64,000 bases of DNA from Dictyophora rubrovolvata (Eukaryota > Basidiomycota > Agaricomycetes > Phallales > Phallaceae), in the NCBI GenBank assembly GCA_029959195.1, contig CP114118.1, forward strand, positions 682,001 through 746,000, in the 5' to 3' direction. This document shows, in pieces, positions 1-11,487 of this stretch (positions within the stretch are counted from its first letter, which is position 1; each line of letters opens with the position of its first letter). The notes under the pieces are model-generated. The model saw only the letters and a program-made list of their open reading frames with translations. It was not told the DNA's origin and did no database searches. A program made the position numbers and the translations under genes.

Positions 1-1099
1 GTTCTGCCGAATAAGAAAAATCGAAAATGACGACGAAGAGTAGCTGATATGAATACAGCCTGTAATGGCCATCTCCAAGGCATGGGTCCATTCGGTTGAT
101 CGACCTTCGACCTAGCATTAAAGAGTTCATTTAGAATAGTCAACGTCGGCGGAGGATGCCTTTCCCAATTTCGTTTATCTTTAGGAGAACTGTGTCGGCC
201 AGGCACGGGAAGGAGATAATCAGCTTCGTCTAGTACGACTGTATCCAAGGTTGGGATTTGTAAAACGCCTTTGTCCTTCTCCATGATTTCAAGAATTGCC
301 TGAGGCGTTCCAATCAATATATGAGGAGCTTGTTCACGGAGTTTCCGAACTTGGACATCAAGAGGCAGTTCAGGTAAGCCACGCACACAGACCTGCCCTA
401 TTGAATCAAGAGAGGACTCAAGGTTATGGGGGCAGAGCTGCCTGATCCATTGCATTAATTGAAATGCCAAATCCCGATGCGGAACAATGACCATGCTTGT
501 AATAGGTCTCTTAGCTAATTGTGATTTTTCTCTGAAGGACATGCGTGGCCGCGTAGCACGGGTTTTGGAAAGAAGGGCCAGAATAAGACCAAGGGTCCTT
601 TCATAAAAATTTTGTTATCAGTGAGAACTTTTACTTACGACATGCGCCCATTGATATTATGTATTACTTACTTTCCGGTTCCCGTTCTATCCCTCAATAT
701 GACATCGTTCCGTTGAAGGATAGCCGGTATGAAAGCAGTTTGACACGCAGTTGGCGATCTAATGTTTGGGAACGCTTCGTGCAAAGCTGCGCGAACAGAC
801 TTGCGTATACCAAGCAGTGCAAAATCCGGTAATAGGTCCGAGTCATTAGTATCAGCCTCATGGATAGCACTGCTGTGATTTTGGACGAACGGTTCCTTCG
901 GTGGAAGCAATGGAGATAATTGCAATCGCGATGACGCATTTTCGGTAGAGGTTGTACCATCATGAAAAAAACATGATCTTGGTATTTTTCGATTGGGTAA
1001 CCAGATGCTTGAATTTGAGATTTGCGAGCTAGAAAGAGCTTGAACACATCGAAACTTGCAGAGCATGCTACCACATTGCGTGAGACACCTGCCCGGCAA
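1..1099 (-). CDS. DEAD-box RNA helicase, probably mitochondrial (3' end outside window)
   Basis: ATP-dependent RNA helicase core of the DEAD-box family. The first exon (1099 down to about 674) has a Q-motif-like stretch (ACQTAFIPAILQRNDVIL) and motif I RTGTGK. One intron of about 75 nt splits the Lys codon of motif I and the frame resumes as TLGLILALLSK. The second exon holds motif Ia-like PHRDLAFQL, Ib-like IGTPQ, motif II VVLDEAD near position 230 and motif III SATL near position 35. The helicase C-terminal half lies beyond the left edge. The N-terminus from the chosen ATG is rich in Arg, Ser and Cys with few acidic residues, which fits a mitochondrial presequence (inference). A second ATG at 1128 opens a different frame that does not join the helicase motifs, so 1099 was preferred. 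An MRH4-like identity is possible but not proven. It lies in the same orientation as the decarboxylase gene upstream. Confidence 0.85.
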
Positions 1100-1353
1100 G
1101 TCGGCCCCGCTCGAATACGAGTCTTCAATCTAACAGGTATGTCGTCAATTACAAGAGGTATATATTACTCATTCATGTATTATGCCGACACGCAACAGAA
1201 AATACATTGCATTTGACAACCAGGCTAAACGGGGTAAAAACTGCCCCCCGTCAGAGCAAAGTGACCTTTATTTATATACCAAAATCAAAAAATACATATC
1301 TCGTCTGGACAGCGAACTAACTGTGACCGGTTCAGGTTTGAATTATTCGAAAC

Positions 1354-3313
1354 TCATGACTTGTTGCCTTCCAACCATTCCGTTATTGCTGGTCCGATCT
1401 CGTTGCAAAGGATACCCCATATCTTCTTAATATGTCTTTCTTCAGTCCTTTGAGATCCAACTGCCAGACGAATGCAAAAAACTCCATCCAAAACAATCGA
1501 TGTCAGAAAGAGATCCGCCGCGGAAATTCTGTTATGGAAGATGCGGTTTAAAGCATTTAGCGATATATTGTCCTTCACGTCATGGACGTCGTTTGTTTCA
1601 ATAGGAAAAATTCGAAAGACTGTCAAAGTCAAGAAGGGAGGCGCGACAATTTCGAAGCGCGAATCGGATCGAATTAGTGCCCGAAACTGCTCGGCCAATG
1701 TAATACCCTTCAACAAGTAGATTCAGGTTGGTATCAAACTGCTTCCCGATCATTCACAGTAAGTCTGCTGACCTTTTTTAGGTGGTTTTTGAACCCTTCA
1801 ATCCCGTAACTCCTGAGAACGAACCACACTTTCACAGAACGGAAACGACGGCCCAGGGGCAGTTGCCAGTTCCTGTAATCAATAACCTCCCCTGCAGGAG
1901 TGGGTAAATGAGCAAGCCAAAAATGTACAATTTTGGGAGAATACTAGGAACCTTCTTCATCGCTTTTCAAATAACTAGGTGAATGATCCAGAGCTTCCGT
2001 CAGTAATGGTCGATTCCGAACCCACAGAGTGGACGCGTCAAAGTTCACAAGACCCCACTGGTCATTTGGCCATGTCATTGTTATTGGAATCAAACATCGT
2101 AATTTGAAATGTGATAAATTCGTGCAGAATGAATCCGCGTAGACATTGATTCCCTTCAGATGGCAAGCTTCGTGAAATTCCGGGCAGGCGAGTGCCACTC
2201 CAGCCCATGCTGCATCAACATGCAGCCAAAGGCCGTTGTTCCGCGCTTTATTTTTTTTACGGGAAAAAAAAAAAGAAGAGCGTCAATTTCAAATTTACTG
2301 GAATCGATAGAAGCTCTCTTAAATACTTATAGGTCCCAGTTCATCTATTCTATCAACGGCGCCAACACCTGTGGTTCCCACTGTAGCAACTATTCGATTG
2401 TTATCTTAGCGGAAAGCTATACCAGCAGATTCAATATTACTGACTCAAAACAAAGGGATGCATTCCTGCTGCGCGATCTTCTTCAATGGCAGCTGACAGC
2501 TCTTCTCCGCGAAGGCTATAATTATCTTCGGCTTTGACTTCAAGGGCTCGACATTTGAGACCTAGAATGAGACCCGTCTTGACGCCTAAAGCGTGTGTCG
2601 CTGTAGTGAAATAGATTAATAGTTCGTTCAACGGAACTTCTGGATGTCGCCGCTGATAACTTGCTCTAGCGGCGACAACTGCCACTAATGCAGAATCTGA
2701 TGCTGTAGTTTGTATAACGCCTCCGCCGACACGGGATGAATTCAAGAAGACGTCGTCTAGGTGGAAAAGCTTGGCTGACCAGTCCATCACCACTGCCTCT
2801 AATTCGGTGCAGGCTGGGCTACAACTCCAGTTGAAACCTGGATTGGCAACACTGCTCGAGTATAAATCCCCTAACATGCTCTCATATGTGCCGGCGGTTG
2901 GGTACCATGCAAAGAATAGGGGATGCTGCCAGTTCATGATTCCTAATTAGGTTGGGATGGTTAGGCGCATATATGCTGCGGCTGTAATTATAGAGCGCAC
3001 CTGGTAAAATGAGCTTCTCGAAGTCACCAGTAATTTGTTCAAAAGGTTCACCATCTTCAGGAGCAGTATCTTTATTCGCACGGTCAGCGTAAAGGTGCTT
3101 CGTTCTGTAATAAGGCTCGTGAGCACACCAGGCAATGCCTTCCTCAGGTATCCAGGCATAACATCGGGTACAAGCCTTCCATGCTCCAGTGTTTGAAGGT
3201 AATTACAGATCCTGTCGACCGCGTCATGTCCAGCTTTCCGGAAACTAATACATCAATGAATCGTTGAGGATAGTATACGCAAACAAGCAAGTTGAATACC
3301 CTTCCAAATCCAT
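1354..3313 (-). CDS. Aromatic-L-amino-acid decarboxylase family protein with the PLP-lysine block missing
   Basis: Group II PLP-dependent decarboxylase (DDC/TDC type), whose family removes CO2 from aromatic amino acids such as Tyr, DOPA or Trp. Exons read MDLEGFRKAGHDAVDRI, ALPDTAPEDGEPFEQITGDF, the substrate-pocket stretch NWQHPLFFAWYPT, SPACTELEAVVMDW, GGGVIQTTASDSAL, the PLP-stacking His in TTATHALG, IATVGTTGVGAVDRIDELG, LWLHVDAAWAGVALACPEF with the PLP-nitrogen Asp, WGLVNFDASTLWVR, and the C-terminal YRNWQLPLGRRFRS and KVWFVLRSYGIEGF. All splice junctions I checked stay in frame, so the gene is otherwise whole at about 500 residues. The exception is around 2050-2115: instead of the family's SFxxNxHKW, the frame has SFCTN, about 20 unrelated residues, then Gln directly before Trp. 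No GT-AG intron restores the lysine. The start is set by the MDLEG exon. Catalysis by the usual mechanism is doubtful as sequenced. Confidence 0.85.
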
Positions 3314-4208
3314 AACACCTCTACTAGAACAGCTCGAGTGGCTTTGATAAGAAAGAATCTGAACAAGGTAAGTTTGTTCAGTTGATTTGTCAGCGCAATT
3401 TTAGAACCTCTACTGATATCATCGTATCGGTGAGAAATTGTTATAGGCTTCTTTTCGTTCAAATGGCATCTATATAAATAGTCACGGTGTTCGCCATTGT
3501 AGCATATAAATGGCACATGCATAGTCAGAATTCATCATAATGACACCGTTTGCCATTAATATAACGTATGTGTAAATGATACATACTTTCTGAATGTCGC
3601 TTACAAATACAACGCTACAACTCGAGATCTCGTGTTTCTCAAGTTCAGAAGTGATGCTTCAAGGACAGAAGGTGATAGAAGGTAACAGAAAACCGCGAAT
3701 CAGCAGAAGTTTGTGAAAGAAGCTTGAGCCAAAGCTATGTTCGTATAATCGCATGCGGCACCATCATTTGCATGGTGAACCAAAAACTGAGCGCCAAAGT
3801 CTTCACGAGAAAAACATTTATTCAGAGCGTTTCTTTTACTTGACGAAAAAGACCGTTTTTCTAGTAACACGGCTTCTACAGGTATAACTTGGACGGCTCT
3901 GAGACTTGAGTCTTGCCCAGTGCAATGCCGCATGCCCTGGAAGCAAACGCCCATGTTCGGACTCGGGAAGAAGTACTGTAGGACATGGTCACTTTTGTCA
4001 TGTTTCATTGTCTCGAGAGACTTTGAACACTGGCATTATTCGGATGCATTCGAGATAATGGAAAAAAGCTACATATGGAGACTCATTGGAGTGTTTGGTG
4101 ATGACGTAATCGTGACAACCTGTGACGCGAGACCTTATCTCCTCCTACTTCTTGCCACTTCCCCTCGTCTTACCATTTTCTTCTTTTCAACTCTTTGTTT
4201 CTTCCAAA
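3314..4208. other. Intergenic region between decarboxylase and SPF30 (divergent promoters)
   Basis: The 895 bp between two divergently transcribed genes should hold both promoters. A TATA-like box serves the decarboxylase side (separate entry). On the SPF30 side a CRE/ATF-like TGACGTAA lies about 100 bp before the start codon and a T/C-rich tract runs up to the ATG, as is common in basidiomycetes. An open stretch of about 100 codons on the minus strand (4008-3700) has no recognisable domain or start context and is not called as a gene. Confidence 0.5.
3471..3480 (-). promoter_or_regulatory. TATA-like box of the decarboxylase gene
   Basis: On the minus strand the sequence reads TATTTATATA, about 158 bp upstream of the start codon at 3313. 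Position and composition fit a TATA element; no experimental start site is known. Confidence 0.4.
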
Positions 4209-4977
4209 ATGGATGCTTCTGAACTCGAGACCTTTCAAGTGCAACTTCAGCAAGCAGAAATGGCGTTGGCGGCCGACCCAACAAACAAGGAACTCATTAC
4301 CCTTTGTGACGAGTTAAAATCTCTCATCGAACTCACAAAAGAAGCTATAGCACAAGCAGAAGCAAGTAAAGCGGAAGCTAATCGAAAAGCTGCTTTGTTA
4401 ACCGCATCGGCTCCGGCCTTTGGTGCTGGAGATGAAGTGTTGGCAAAATATTCGGGAGACGGCGCGTGGTATCCTGCTCGAGTGACATCAGTTGGTGGAT
4501 CAACGGAAAATAGAGTGTACAGTGTGGCTTTCAAAGGATACAATAGCACCGAATTGCTTACTGCCGTAGCGTTAAAACCTTTGCCTCCATCATACGATCC
4601 AAAAACGTCAGCCAAACGAAAGATGTCGAAAGACGAGGAAGACGAGCGAGAAAAGAAGAAGAAGAAGAATGAGAAGAAAATGGAAATTCGTGCACAGAAA
4701 GCTCAGGAGCAAGTCGCCAAACAGGCAACCTGGCAGAAATTCACCAAAAAGGCAGAGAGGAAAGGCGTCAATATCGCTGGTGTATCTGGCAGGAGCATCT
4801 TTAAGACACCTGATAATCCTCATGGTAAAGGTAAGGATCGTTCCATGTATGTGTTTGCTTGTGACTCTATTTACTAACTTCGTGGTTTCAGTTGGCGTTA
4901 CCAATAGTGGCAAAGGCATGACGGAAGTTGCGTCGCGGGGTAAACATGTCTTCGTTCCAAACGAGGAAACTGTATAA
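4209..4977 (+). CDS. SPF30: Splicing factor SPF30 / SMNDC1 (Tudor domain)
   Basis: Survival-motor-neuron-related splicing factor that helps assemble the mature spliceosome in the nucleus. The N-terminal helix (MDASELETFQVQLQQAEMAL) is followed by a Tudor domain around residues 75-125, with GDEVLAKYSGDGAWYPARV and YSVAFKGYNSTELL, the aromatic strands that bind dimethylarginine. Next come a Lys/Glu-rich nuclear-localisation-like stretch and the family C-terminus (WQKFTKKAERKG, SIFKTPDNPHGKVGV). One intron (4831-4891) sits late in the gene, with GTAAGG donor and TTTCAG acceptor. The ATG at 4209 is preferred over an in-frame one at 4122 because family members begin at this point and the extra 29 residues are hydrophobic 5'-leader translation. 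Length of about 235 residues is normal. Confidence 0.93.
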
Positions 4978-5518
4978 CTGTAAGCCCGTCCTCTTACTTT
5001 ATGATCAAACTGCTGACAAGTTGTACACACAGTGCTGTCATTGTTTACGTTTTCTTCTCGCTTCGTCCCTTTTCTTTCATTAACGACCCTATTTCTCTCC
5101 TTTTTTTTAAGCAAATGTGATAATGATACCACGGTGTCAACGTCCGTCTAAATACGGTCGACAGGGAGATTTTATCAATGAGCTTGGCCGGCTGCGTAGC
5201 ATTTCTTCTGCTGATTTATTGCTTCATCACTTCCTTGCCTGACCAAAGTTGTCCAGGTTTATGTACAGCAATTTGAAACAGGTGTATACAGGTTAGATTA
5301 TTGTAACAACATGTGTTTACTTATGTCAATTGGTGACTGACTTCTTTACGTGTCTCCACCCTTCAACGTGAGGGGTACCGACAGATCATTGAGCTCCGCT
5401 AATGGTACAGTTGATATCGCAGGCTTTATATTCGTGAGTTCTAGCTGCGTTATTATAAAACCTCCTGACCCAAAGACATGAATTTACTCGGCGTTATAAT
5501 ATATCTAATCATACTATG
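4978..5518. other. Intergenic region between convergent genes
   Basis: 541 bp between the stops of SPF30 (+) and the dehydrogenase gene (-). It must hold both 3' ends. Only T-rich and AT-rich stretches typical of 3' untranslated regions are visible; I see no gene. Confidence 0.5.
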
Positions 5519-6747
5519 TCATGCTTCACTCATCACTGAATGAAGCGGCCTTCCGTCCAGGAAGTTGCCAACGTTTTCAGCAGTCTGAGAATACCACACC
5601 TAATATACTTGAGAGGAAGTTTTACAAAAATTATCTCATCAAGCGTTGACTCACCTTATAGTTGTCGTCGGTAACATACGCATTATGGGGCGAAAGAACC
5701 GAAATGGGTGCTTTTCTTATAGGATGATCAAGGGGGAGAGGTTCGATGTCATAAACGTCTAATCCAACACCGGCAATACGTTTGTTATACATCATGTCGA
5801 GAAGAGCTTCTTCGTCAACGAGTGGACCACGTGAAGTATTGATAAACAGAGAAGTCGGTTTGAGGAGTGCCAATTCGGCTTTCCCAACGAGGTGACGAGT
5901 CGAGGGGGCTAATACCATGTGTATCGATAGTATATCAGCCTGTTTGAAAAGGTCTTCCTTGCTTGCAGCCAATTCGGCACCAGCTGCCTCTGCACGTTCT
6001 TTGGTCAAGTGAGGAGACCATGCGAGGACTCTCATTCCAAATAGTTTTGCAATCTATATACGTGAAAAAAAATGGTTTCATTCCTCTCCGCTGACTAAGA
6101 TATATGTAACACTTACCTGTGCTACTTCTTTGCCGAGTCTTCCTACGCCGAGCAGGCTGATAGTTTTTTTTCCAAGTCCAAATGGTATTATTGACTGCCA
6201 TTGAGGATTTCCATCCCTGATATTTTTATCTTCTACAGCTGTTTGTCGAGCGACTGCAAAGATCAATGCCCATATATGCTCTTTTGTTGGGTTCATATGT
6301 CCAGGTGCTCCAGTAACGATTATGCCTTTCCTTGTGGCTGCTCCGACGTCGATGGATCGATTGACAAGAGCAGCTGTATATTCACGGTTAATCAACAATC
6401 ATGAGGTTCAAAGAAGGGTATTATCATTACTCGTAGTAATATACTTCAAATTGGGAAGTTTGTCCAACAAAAACGCAGTTATCTTTGTCCTTTCACGCAT
6501 GGTGCATATCTTTGATGAAAGAAGTATGGTTGTGTTGAATTCAAATTCGAACGTATTTCATAAAAAGGGCCTTTTTTGGCGCACATACCACAGCATAAGG
6601 CTCTAGACGCTTAGCGAGCTCATCTTCATCAAGAATGGTATCACGATAAACGTCGATAGACGCTTTAGCCTGCACAGCAGACCAATCGGCCATAGAGAGG
6701 GCGACGTTCTGATAGTCATCGAGGATTGCTACGCGGATTTGAGACAT
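5519..6747 (-). CDS. NAD(P)-dependent D-isomer-specific 2-hydroxyacid dehydrogenase
   Basis: Cytosolic oxidoreductase interconverting a 2-keto acid and a D-2-hydroxy acid (glycerate/phosphoglycerate dehydrogenase superfamily). Four or more exons: MSQIRVAILDDYQNVAL at the start, MRERTKITAFLLDKLPNL, a Rossmann motif LLGVGRLGKEVAQ, and the catalytic trio in order: Arg in INTSRGPLVDEEAL, Glu in GLDVYDIEPLPLDHP and His in LSPHNAYVT. The last exon after an intron at about 5592-5646 gives VWYSQTAENVGNFLDG and a TGA at 5519. Introns are short GT-AG. Length of about 345 residues is normal for the family, and all three catalytic residues and the nucleotide fold are present. The exact substrate cannot be read from sequence. 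Confidence 0.9.
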
Positions 6748-7712
6748 GTCGTTGACGACGTTGCAGATGAGAAAAAGATAAGGCCGAACGAAGGGAAAAA
6801 TGCTCACCGCAATGAGAAATTTCGATTTTCGATTGATTCTCGTGATCACGCCTGCCGAGCCTCGATGTCCGGCGGGTAAGAGCTTATATAATAATCACTG
6901 CTTAGTCAGTGACTAGTGACTAGTGACTTGTTTTTGATGGGCCCCCAATGATCTTGTCGGCCTGTGCACGCTTGCTTCAATCTATTCTTTACACTTACCC
7001 TTACAATGCTGTTATACGTACGGCTGCGGATAGAAAGATTATTTTGCCATGCGTTATTGCTTGGCCCCACCTCCTTCCCCGCTCTATTAATAGCTCATGT
7101 TCCACGCCTGCCTTATCGATCTAAACTGAGCATGCGAGCAACTGCGTACGATCGTAACAATGTCTCAAAGATAACTGAGGTGAGTTTCGAGGGAATCGGT
7201 TACCATCGTCGTAAATTGTGATGGAGCTAAGTTGAACATTGTGCCATCATGCTTTGTTTATTGATCTCGCAAACTCACGTTTCCAAATCATCAATGATCA
7301 GGGTGACCATTTCGACAATTATTTCCACATTTAGCGCTGTCTGCCAAATTTCGGTAAATTTTGGGGTGGAGAACTGACGTTGGCCGTTGATTCCGTCACT
7401 GAGTGGGTTCAGCTGTTGAGAACCCTGGCATATTACAGACCGCATCGCCACCGGGGGTTTAAAACAAAGTTTGCGGTAAATTTAATTTCATATCTGGCAC
7501 TGTATCACATACCTACCACAGGTTTCCGTCACTAAGCGGCCCCTCATGCGAAGTACTCGGCGTTCGCTACTTACGGCTCAGCCAGCACAGATACATAAAG
7601 AGTCGCCACTAATCTCTCGAGGCTTCATCACTCCCTCTTTCTCTTCGATTTCTATCCACCTCCTTTCTTCAACGACTTATACCATCCTTATAATTCTCTT
7701 CGAGTTCTTATA
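6748..7712. other. Divergent intergenic region, dehydrogenase / GPI protein
   Basis: 965 bp between two divergent starts. Near 6905-6930 the heptamer GTGACTA recurs back to back, possibly a cluster of protein-binding half-sites. The last 100 bp before 7713 are C/T-rich, a usual core-promoter feature here. No convincing gene is seen. Confidence 0.4.
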
Positions 7713-8554
7713 ATGTTCCGCTACCAACAAGTATTCGCCTGTGCACTTTTACTTTCTGCTGCTCTCACCACCGCCGCCCCCGAACCCCAAGGTAGGTTGA
7801 TTCCCTTTGCCAGCACAGATTTGACCTAATAATATATTGTGTAGTCGCAAGCGTCTTCAGCGATCTCACGTCAGGTGGTACGTCCGACTTTCTGTATCTC
7901 TCTTATGGCACAACCTGAGTCATATCCTTAACAGTTGCCTCCGTATTCAGTGATGCTACATCGTTCGTTGCAAGTGGGGCAAGTGAAGTCGCTTCGGACG
8001 CCTCCACTTTTTTCACAGCAGCAACCTCAGACATCGCCAGCGAATTCACTGTGATCACTTCCGCAGTCGCCGGTGGCTTTACCACTTTCACGTCTGATGT
8101 CGCCAGTGTCTTCAGCTCCGTGACCTCTGATTTGGGCGACAGCTCCTCATCGACAACCTCGACAACCTCGACAACCTCCAGCTCTGTCCCTCGTTGTATG
8201 TCATTCTTTATAACATGACACTGATCGATTGTGCTGATTGTTCAAATCTCATTAGCGAGCACCTCTAGTCCTGGTTCTTCTCCTGCTCCCACTTCCCCTC
8301 CCGCTTCGTCGCCAACTTCTCCGGCTTCCTCTGGAGCTAGCAACACCAATTCATCTCCAAGCGGTGCTGCCTCCCAGACTCAGTACGTTCCTCATCGTCT
8401 CATTCAGATATTTTATCAAAGATGATTGACAATCTTCATTTTTAGATCCCCTAATGCAGCTGCCCCTGTCCGTATCATGACCGGTTCATCCTTCTTCGCG
8501 GGTCCCTTGACTTTGATCGGTGGTGTTGTTCTAGGCGCTTTGGCCGTATTGTGA
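7713..8554 (+). CDS. Small Ser/Thr-rich GPI-anchored cell-surface protein
   Basis: Predicted secreted, wall- or membrane-anchored protein of unknown function. It starts with a clear signal peptide (hydrophobic core ACALLLSAALTTAA, cleavage near APEPQ). Five exons follow. The middle part is made of related helical repeats: VASVFSDLTS, VASVFSDATSFVAS, FTTFTSDVASVFSSVTSD. A low-complexity block rich in Ser, Thr and Pro comes next (SSSSTTSTTSTT, then PGSSPAPTSPPASS), suited to O-glycosylation. The C-terminus is small residues followed by a hydrophobic tail (FFAGPLTLIGGVVLGALAVL), typical of a GPI-attachment signal. Introns are short GT-AG with good acceptors. About 190 residues. Gene family not recognised; similar repeat-plus-GPI proteins are frequent in mushroom genomes. 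Confidence 0.75.
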
Positions 8555-9534
8555 AGAATCGTTTCTTTTTTCGTTTCTTTTTTTTTGCCTTTTCCTTTGG
8601 AAAATGAAATGTTTGACAAATGTGACAAATGTTTAACATAGTATTTTGATTCTCCTGGCTCATTCATTTGTAGATAACGGACTGCGCGTAAATGTTATTG
8701 ATAAGACTTAGTTTATTGAAAGTCAAAAATATCACTTGCGACTCTTTTTTTCAAACCTTAACATGTCTTCGAGTCTAAAATCTGCGTTCACGTGCCATTA
8801 ATCATGGTTAGCATAGGGGGCTGTTGTCAAGCTCAGGGTTGTGTACTAGTAGGACTGATGAAAATCACTGGCAATTGAGGAAATATCTCGGGCGACTGAT
8901 TTTTTTTTCAAACCTTACATATCTTCGAGTCTAAAAACCTGTGTTTATGTGCCACGTCATGGTTAGCATTGGACTGTTGTGTACTAGTATGGCTGATGAA
9001 AATCACTGGCAATTGAGAAAACCACCTCGGGCGGCCAGCCATCTGTCGTTGGATTTAGGAGGTTAGAAATATAAAAATACATCTTGATTTTGGGAGGATT
9101 AAGCCTACAAAGGTTTTAGGTTACAGTCAAAAGAAAATAAGACGAAGTTTAATTGTCCTAGATGATTGCTAGTACATGATAGAGATTGACAAGATAAAAT
9201 CAATATGTACCTTACTACAGATTGTTAATTAACAATACTAACTCGAAGTATCACTTATGGGCTCTACTCGAAAGTCGCCGCACGTCGAAGTTGAGGTCAG
9301 TCTGCACGTAGTAAGAGTAATAATAGCCTCAGGCCAAATTAGCTTGAAATCATTCAGCGCCGCCAGCTATGGTGCACTTAATATAAGTACATTTCTTAGT
9401 TTTAATTATGTTGTCAAAGTATGTACATGTTTTAATCAGAAGAGAAGGTCCGATCGTTACGTTGGAATAGAAAGGTTTTACGTAGTACAGTATATCGATT
9501 TCTCCATGAAAGGCTGTCTGTTTCTCAAGTTCGT
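8555..9534. other. Intergenic region with a local duplication
   Basis: 980 bp between the 3' ends of the GPI protein (+) and the Pil1-like gene (-). It contains an imperfect tandem duplication described separately and otherwise AT-rich sequence. Open frames here are short and without domains; I see no gene. Confidence 0.5.
8737..9036. repeat. Imperfect tandem duplication, two units of about 150 bp
   Basis: Unit one (about 8737-8893) and unit two (about 8894-9036) share in the same order TTTTTCAAACCTTA, CTTCGAGTCTAAAA, CATGGTTAGCAT, TGTGTACTAGTA and GATGAAAATCACTGGCAATT, ending in CTCGGGCG. They differ by small deletions and scattered substitutions, so the duplication is not recent. Confidence 0.85.
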
Positions 9535-11450
9535 TTATTTGGGGTCTTCATACGGAGGAGGAGCATTCTCGTCATCATCTTCACCTTCATTTCGACGCGT
9601 CTTAGACATATCGTTATCATTATTACCACCACCACTCAACAATCTATCAGACGTCGTTAGAAAAGAAGAGAGGGAAAGAGAGAATAATTGAACATACCGC
9701 TCACGTTCCTCCCTCTCCAACCGTTTCTTTTCTTCTTCAGCTGTCTCATAATGCTGTTGCTGCGGAGGACGAGACACAGTAGGAGCTCTCGAAGGCCCAA
9801 CGCCACTCTGCTCCGCCTGATAAGCTAAAACCCTTTCTCTCCCTAACGTCTCCAATCGTTTCTTTTCCGCTTCAGCACTTAAACCATCACCGCCACCGAC
9901 AGCACCAGGAGAAACCTGTGCCCTCCATACCGCCTCGGATCCCGAAGCTGAACTGCGTCGTCGCCCAGACGCGGCATCAAACGGATTGCCAGTTATCTCG
10001 GTCGAAAAACTGGACGACACGGATGCTCTATGTCTACCGCCTACCAAGCTTCCACTCACGGGGCCAGGACCGTCTCGGCCTGCAGTGAGAGGAACACCTG
10101 TTTCAGCAACGGTTGGAGCATTCGTGGGGATTGTTCCCGCAGCGATGGAACTCTGAGGTTCTGAAGACGTAGTACTGAGGAGTTGTTCAGGCGTGGTGGA
10201 TGGAGCTGGTAATGGAGTTGGATTGTTGTTAAGTGTTAACGGGTCGACGGGGGTAGATGGTGATTGAGGATCTGCATCCGGCGGTGTACGTTTCGCCGGA
10301 GATCCTTGATATAATGGTAGTCGAATTTCGGAAAATGAGGAAGGAGGTGTTGGGGAAGGTGGGGGCGATGGCACATTTCGAGAAGTACGTTCTCTTTCTC
10401 GATCTGCGACGCTGCTGATTCGGGTTAGTTCGCTTGCGTGCGTTTCACCAAATGATCGTAGTTCGGGGTCTAGTGTGCCTTGGTGAAAGTCGAGCGTTGT
10501 TAGTCCTGGTTTGTACGTGTCAAGAGCCTTCTGGAGCGTTGCTCGGGCTTGGGCTGTGATGGGTGCACCGGAGTAAGGACGTGCAGGGGATGGAGGAACG
10601 CTAGGCAAAGCGCTCAGAATAGGTTTAGAAGCCTGAGCGAGGAGGACGAGTTTTTCTCCATACTTTGAAGACAATTAGTGTAAGCGAGATGAATTGATAG
10701 AGGAAGCATTACTCACTTCTTTGATCGCATCCCACCGCTGAGTTTCGCTATCGATGATGGCCTTTCGTTTCAAAAGCTCGATTTCCTTCTCAAGAGGCTC
10801 ATCCTGTGCTTCTGCTCGAGCCAGGAGCGACTCAAACTCCTTTATCTTTGCCTCGGTCCCGAGCTTATTCTCGTTCTTCATGCGGGAGATCTGCAACTCG
10901 TAGTTGTTACGAGTATTTCTTCGTGGCTGTAACTGAGCTTCAGCATCTCTAAGTGCTTTCAGAGGGGATCTAGAGGCGTCGACAGAAGCGGCTAAGGTGG
11001 CGGTCAGACCGCCTTGAACAAAGGTAAGATAGGCAAGGCGATCAACGACATCTTTAATGTCGTTGTCCTCTGTTTGACCCCAGATATAGAGTTCTTTAGA
11101 GACCGCTTGTGCGTCTTGAGCGTGCTTTTCGAGATCGAGGATAATCCCTTTCTGGCCGGTGATAATGAGCTGAAGTTGACGAACGTCTTTACTAGCGCCA
11201 GAGCTGAAAAAGATTGACGATGAGAGGGAGATACAAAATGCTATAAAACTCATTCATACCCATATTGAAGGTGTAATGTGCGTATCTGATGTTGGAGGAC
11301 ACCGAAAGCGTATGAGCGGTTGCCACTGCTGGTGTTGCTGCCACTCTGAGATGGCGGGCTATCAAGACCTGGGATATACTGCCCTAGTGGGGTGGAGTTG
11401 AGGGCGGATTGGGCTTTGTCTTTGAGATCATGGAACATCTTCCTAGACAT
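9535..11450 (-). CDS. PIL1: Eisosome core protein, Pil1/Lsp1 family (BAR domain) with long C-terminal tail
   Basis: Structural protein that lines plasma-membrane furrows (eisosomes) in fungi. Exon 1 gives MSRKMFHDLKDKAQ and PLGQYIPGLDSP; exon 2 gives DVRQLQLIITGQKGIILDLE, SKELYIWGQTEDNDIKDVVD and the BAR-helix stretch with RSPLKALRDAEAQLQPRR; exon 3 starts YGEKLVLLAQASKPIL and continues through ARPYSGAPITAQARATLQKAL and LDTYKPGL. The core of about 290 residues matches the family. It is followed by a Pro/Ser-rich tail of roughly 300 residues and charged Glu/Arg blocks (EEKKRLEREERER), ending ENAPPPYEDPK. The tail is longer than in yeast Pil1. Introns lie near 11200-11262, 10674-10730 and 9630-9695. 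The leader contains a GA-rich microsatellite. Confidence 0.93.
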
Positions 11451-11465
11451 GACTGGGAGAGAGAC

Positions 11466-11487
11466 AAGAGAGAGAGAGAGAGAGAGG
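11466..11487. repeat. (GA)n microsatellite in the 5' leader of the Pil1-like gene
   Basis: About eleven GA units directly upstream of the start codon; on the coding strand this is a CT tract, a frequent leader element in basidiomycetes. Confidence 0.9.

Noticed and set aside
3700-4008. Minus-strand ORF of 102 codons upstream of SPF30
   Set aside because: No domain, no splice context, and it overlaps the presumed promoter of SPF30.
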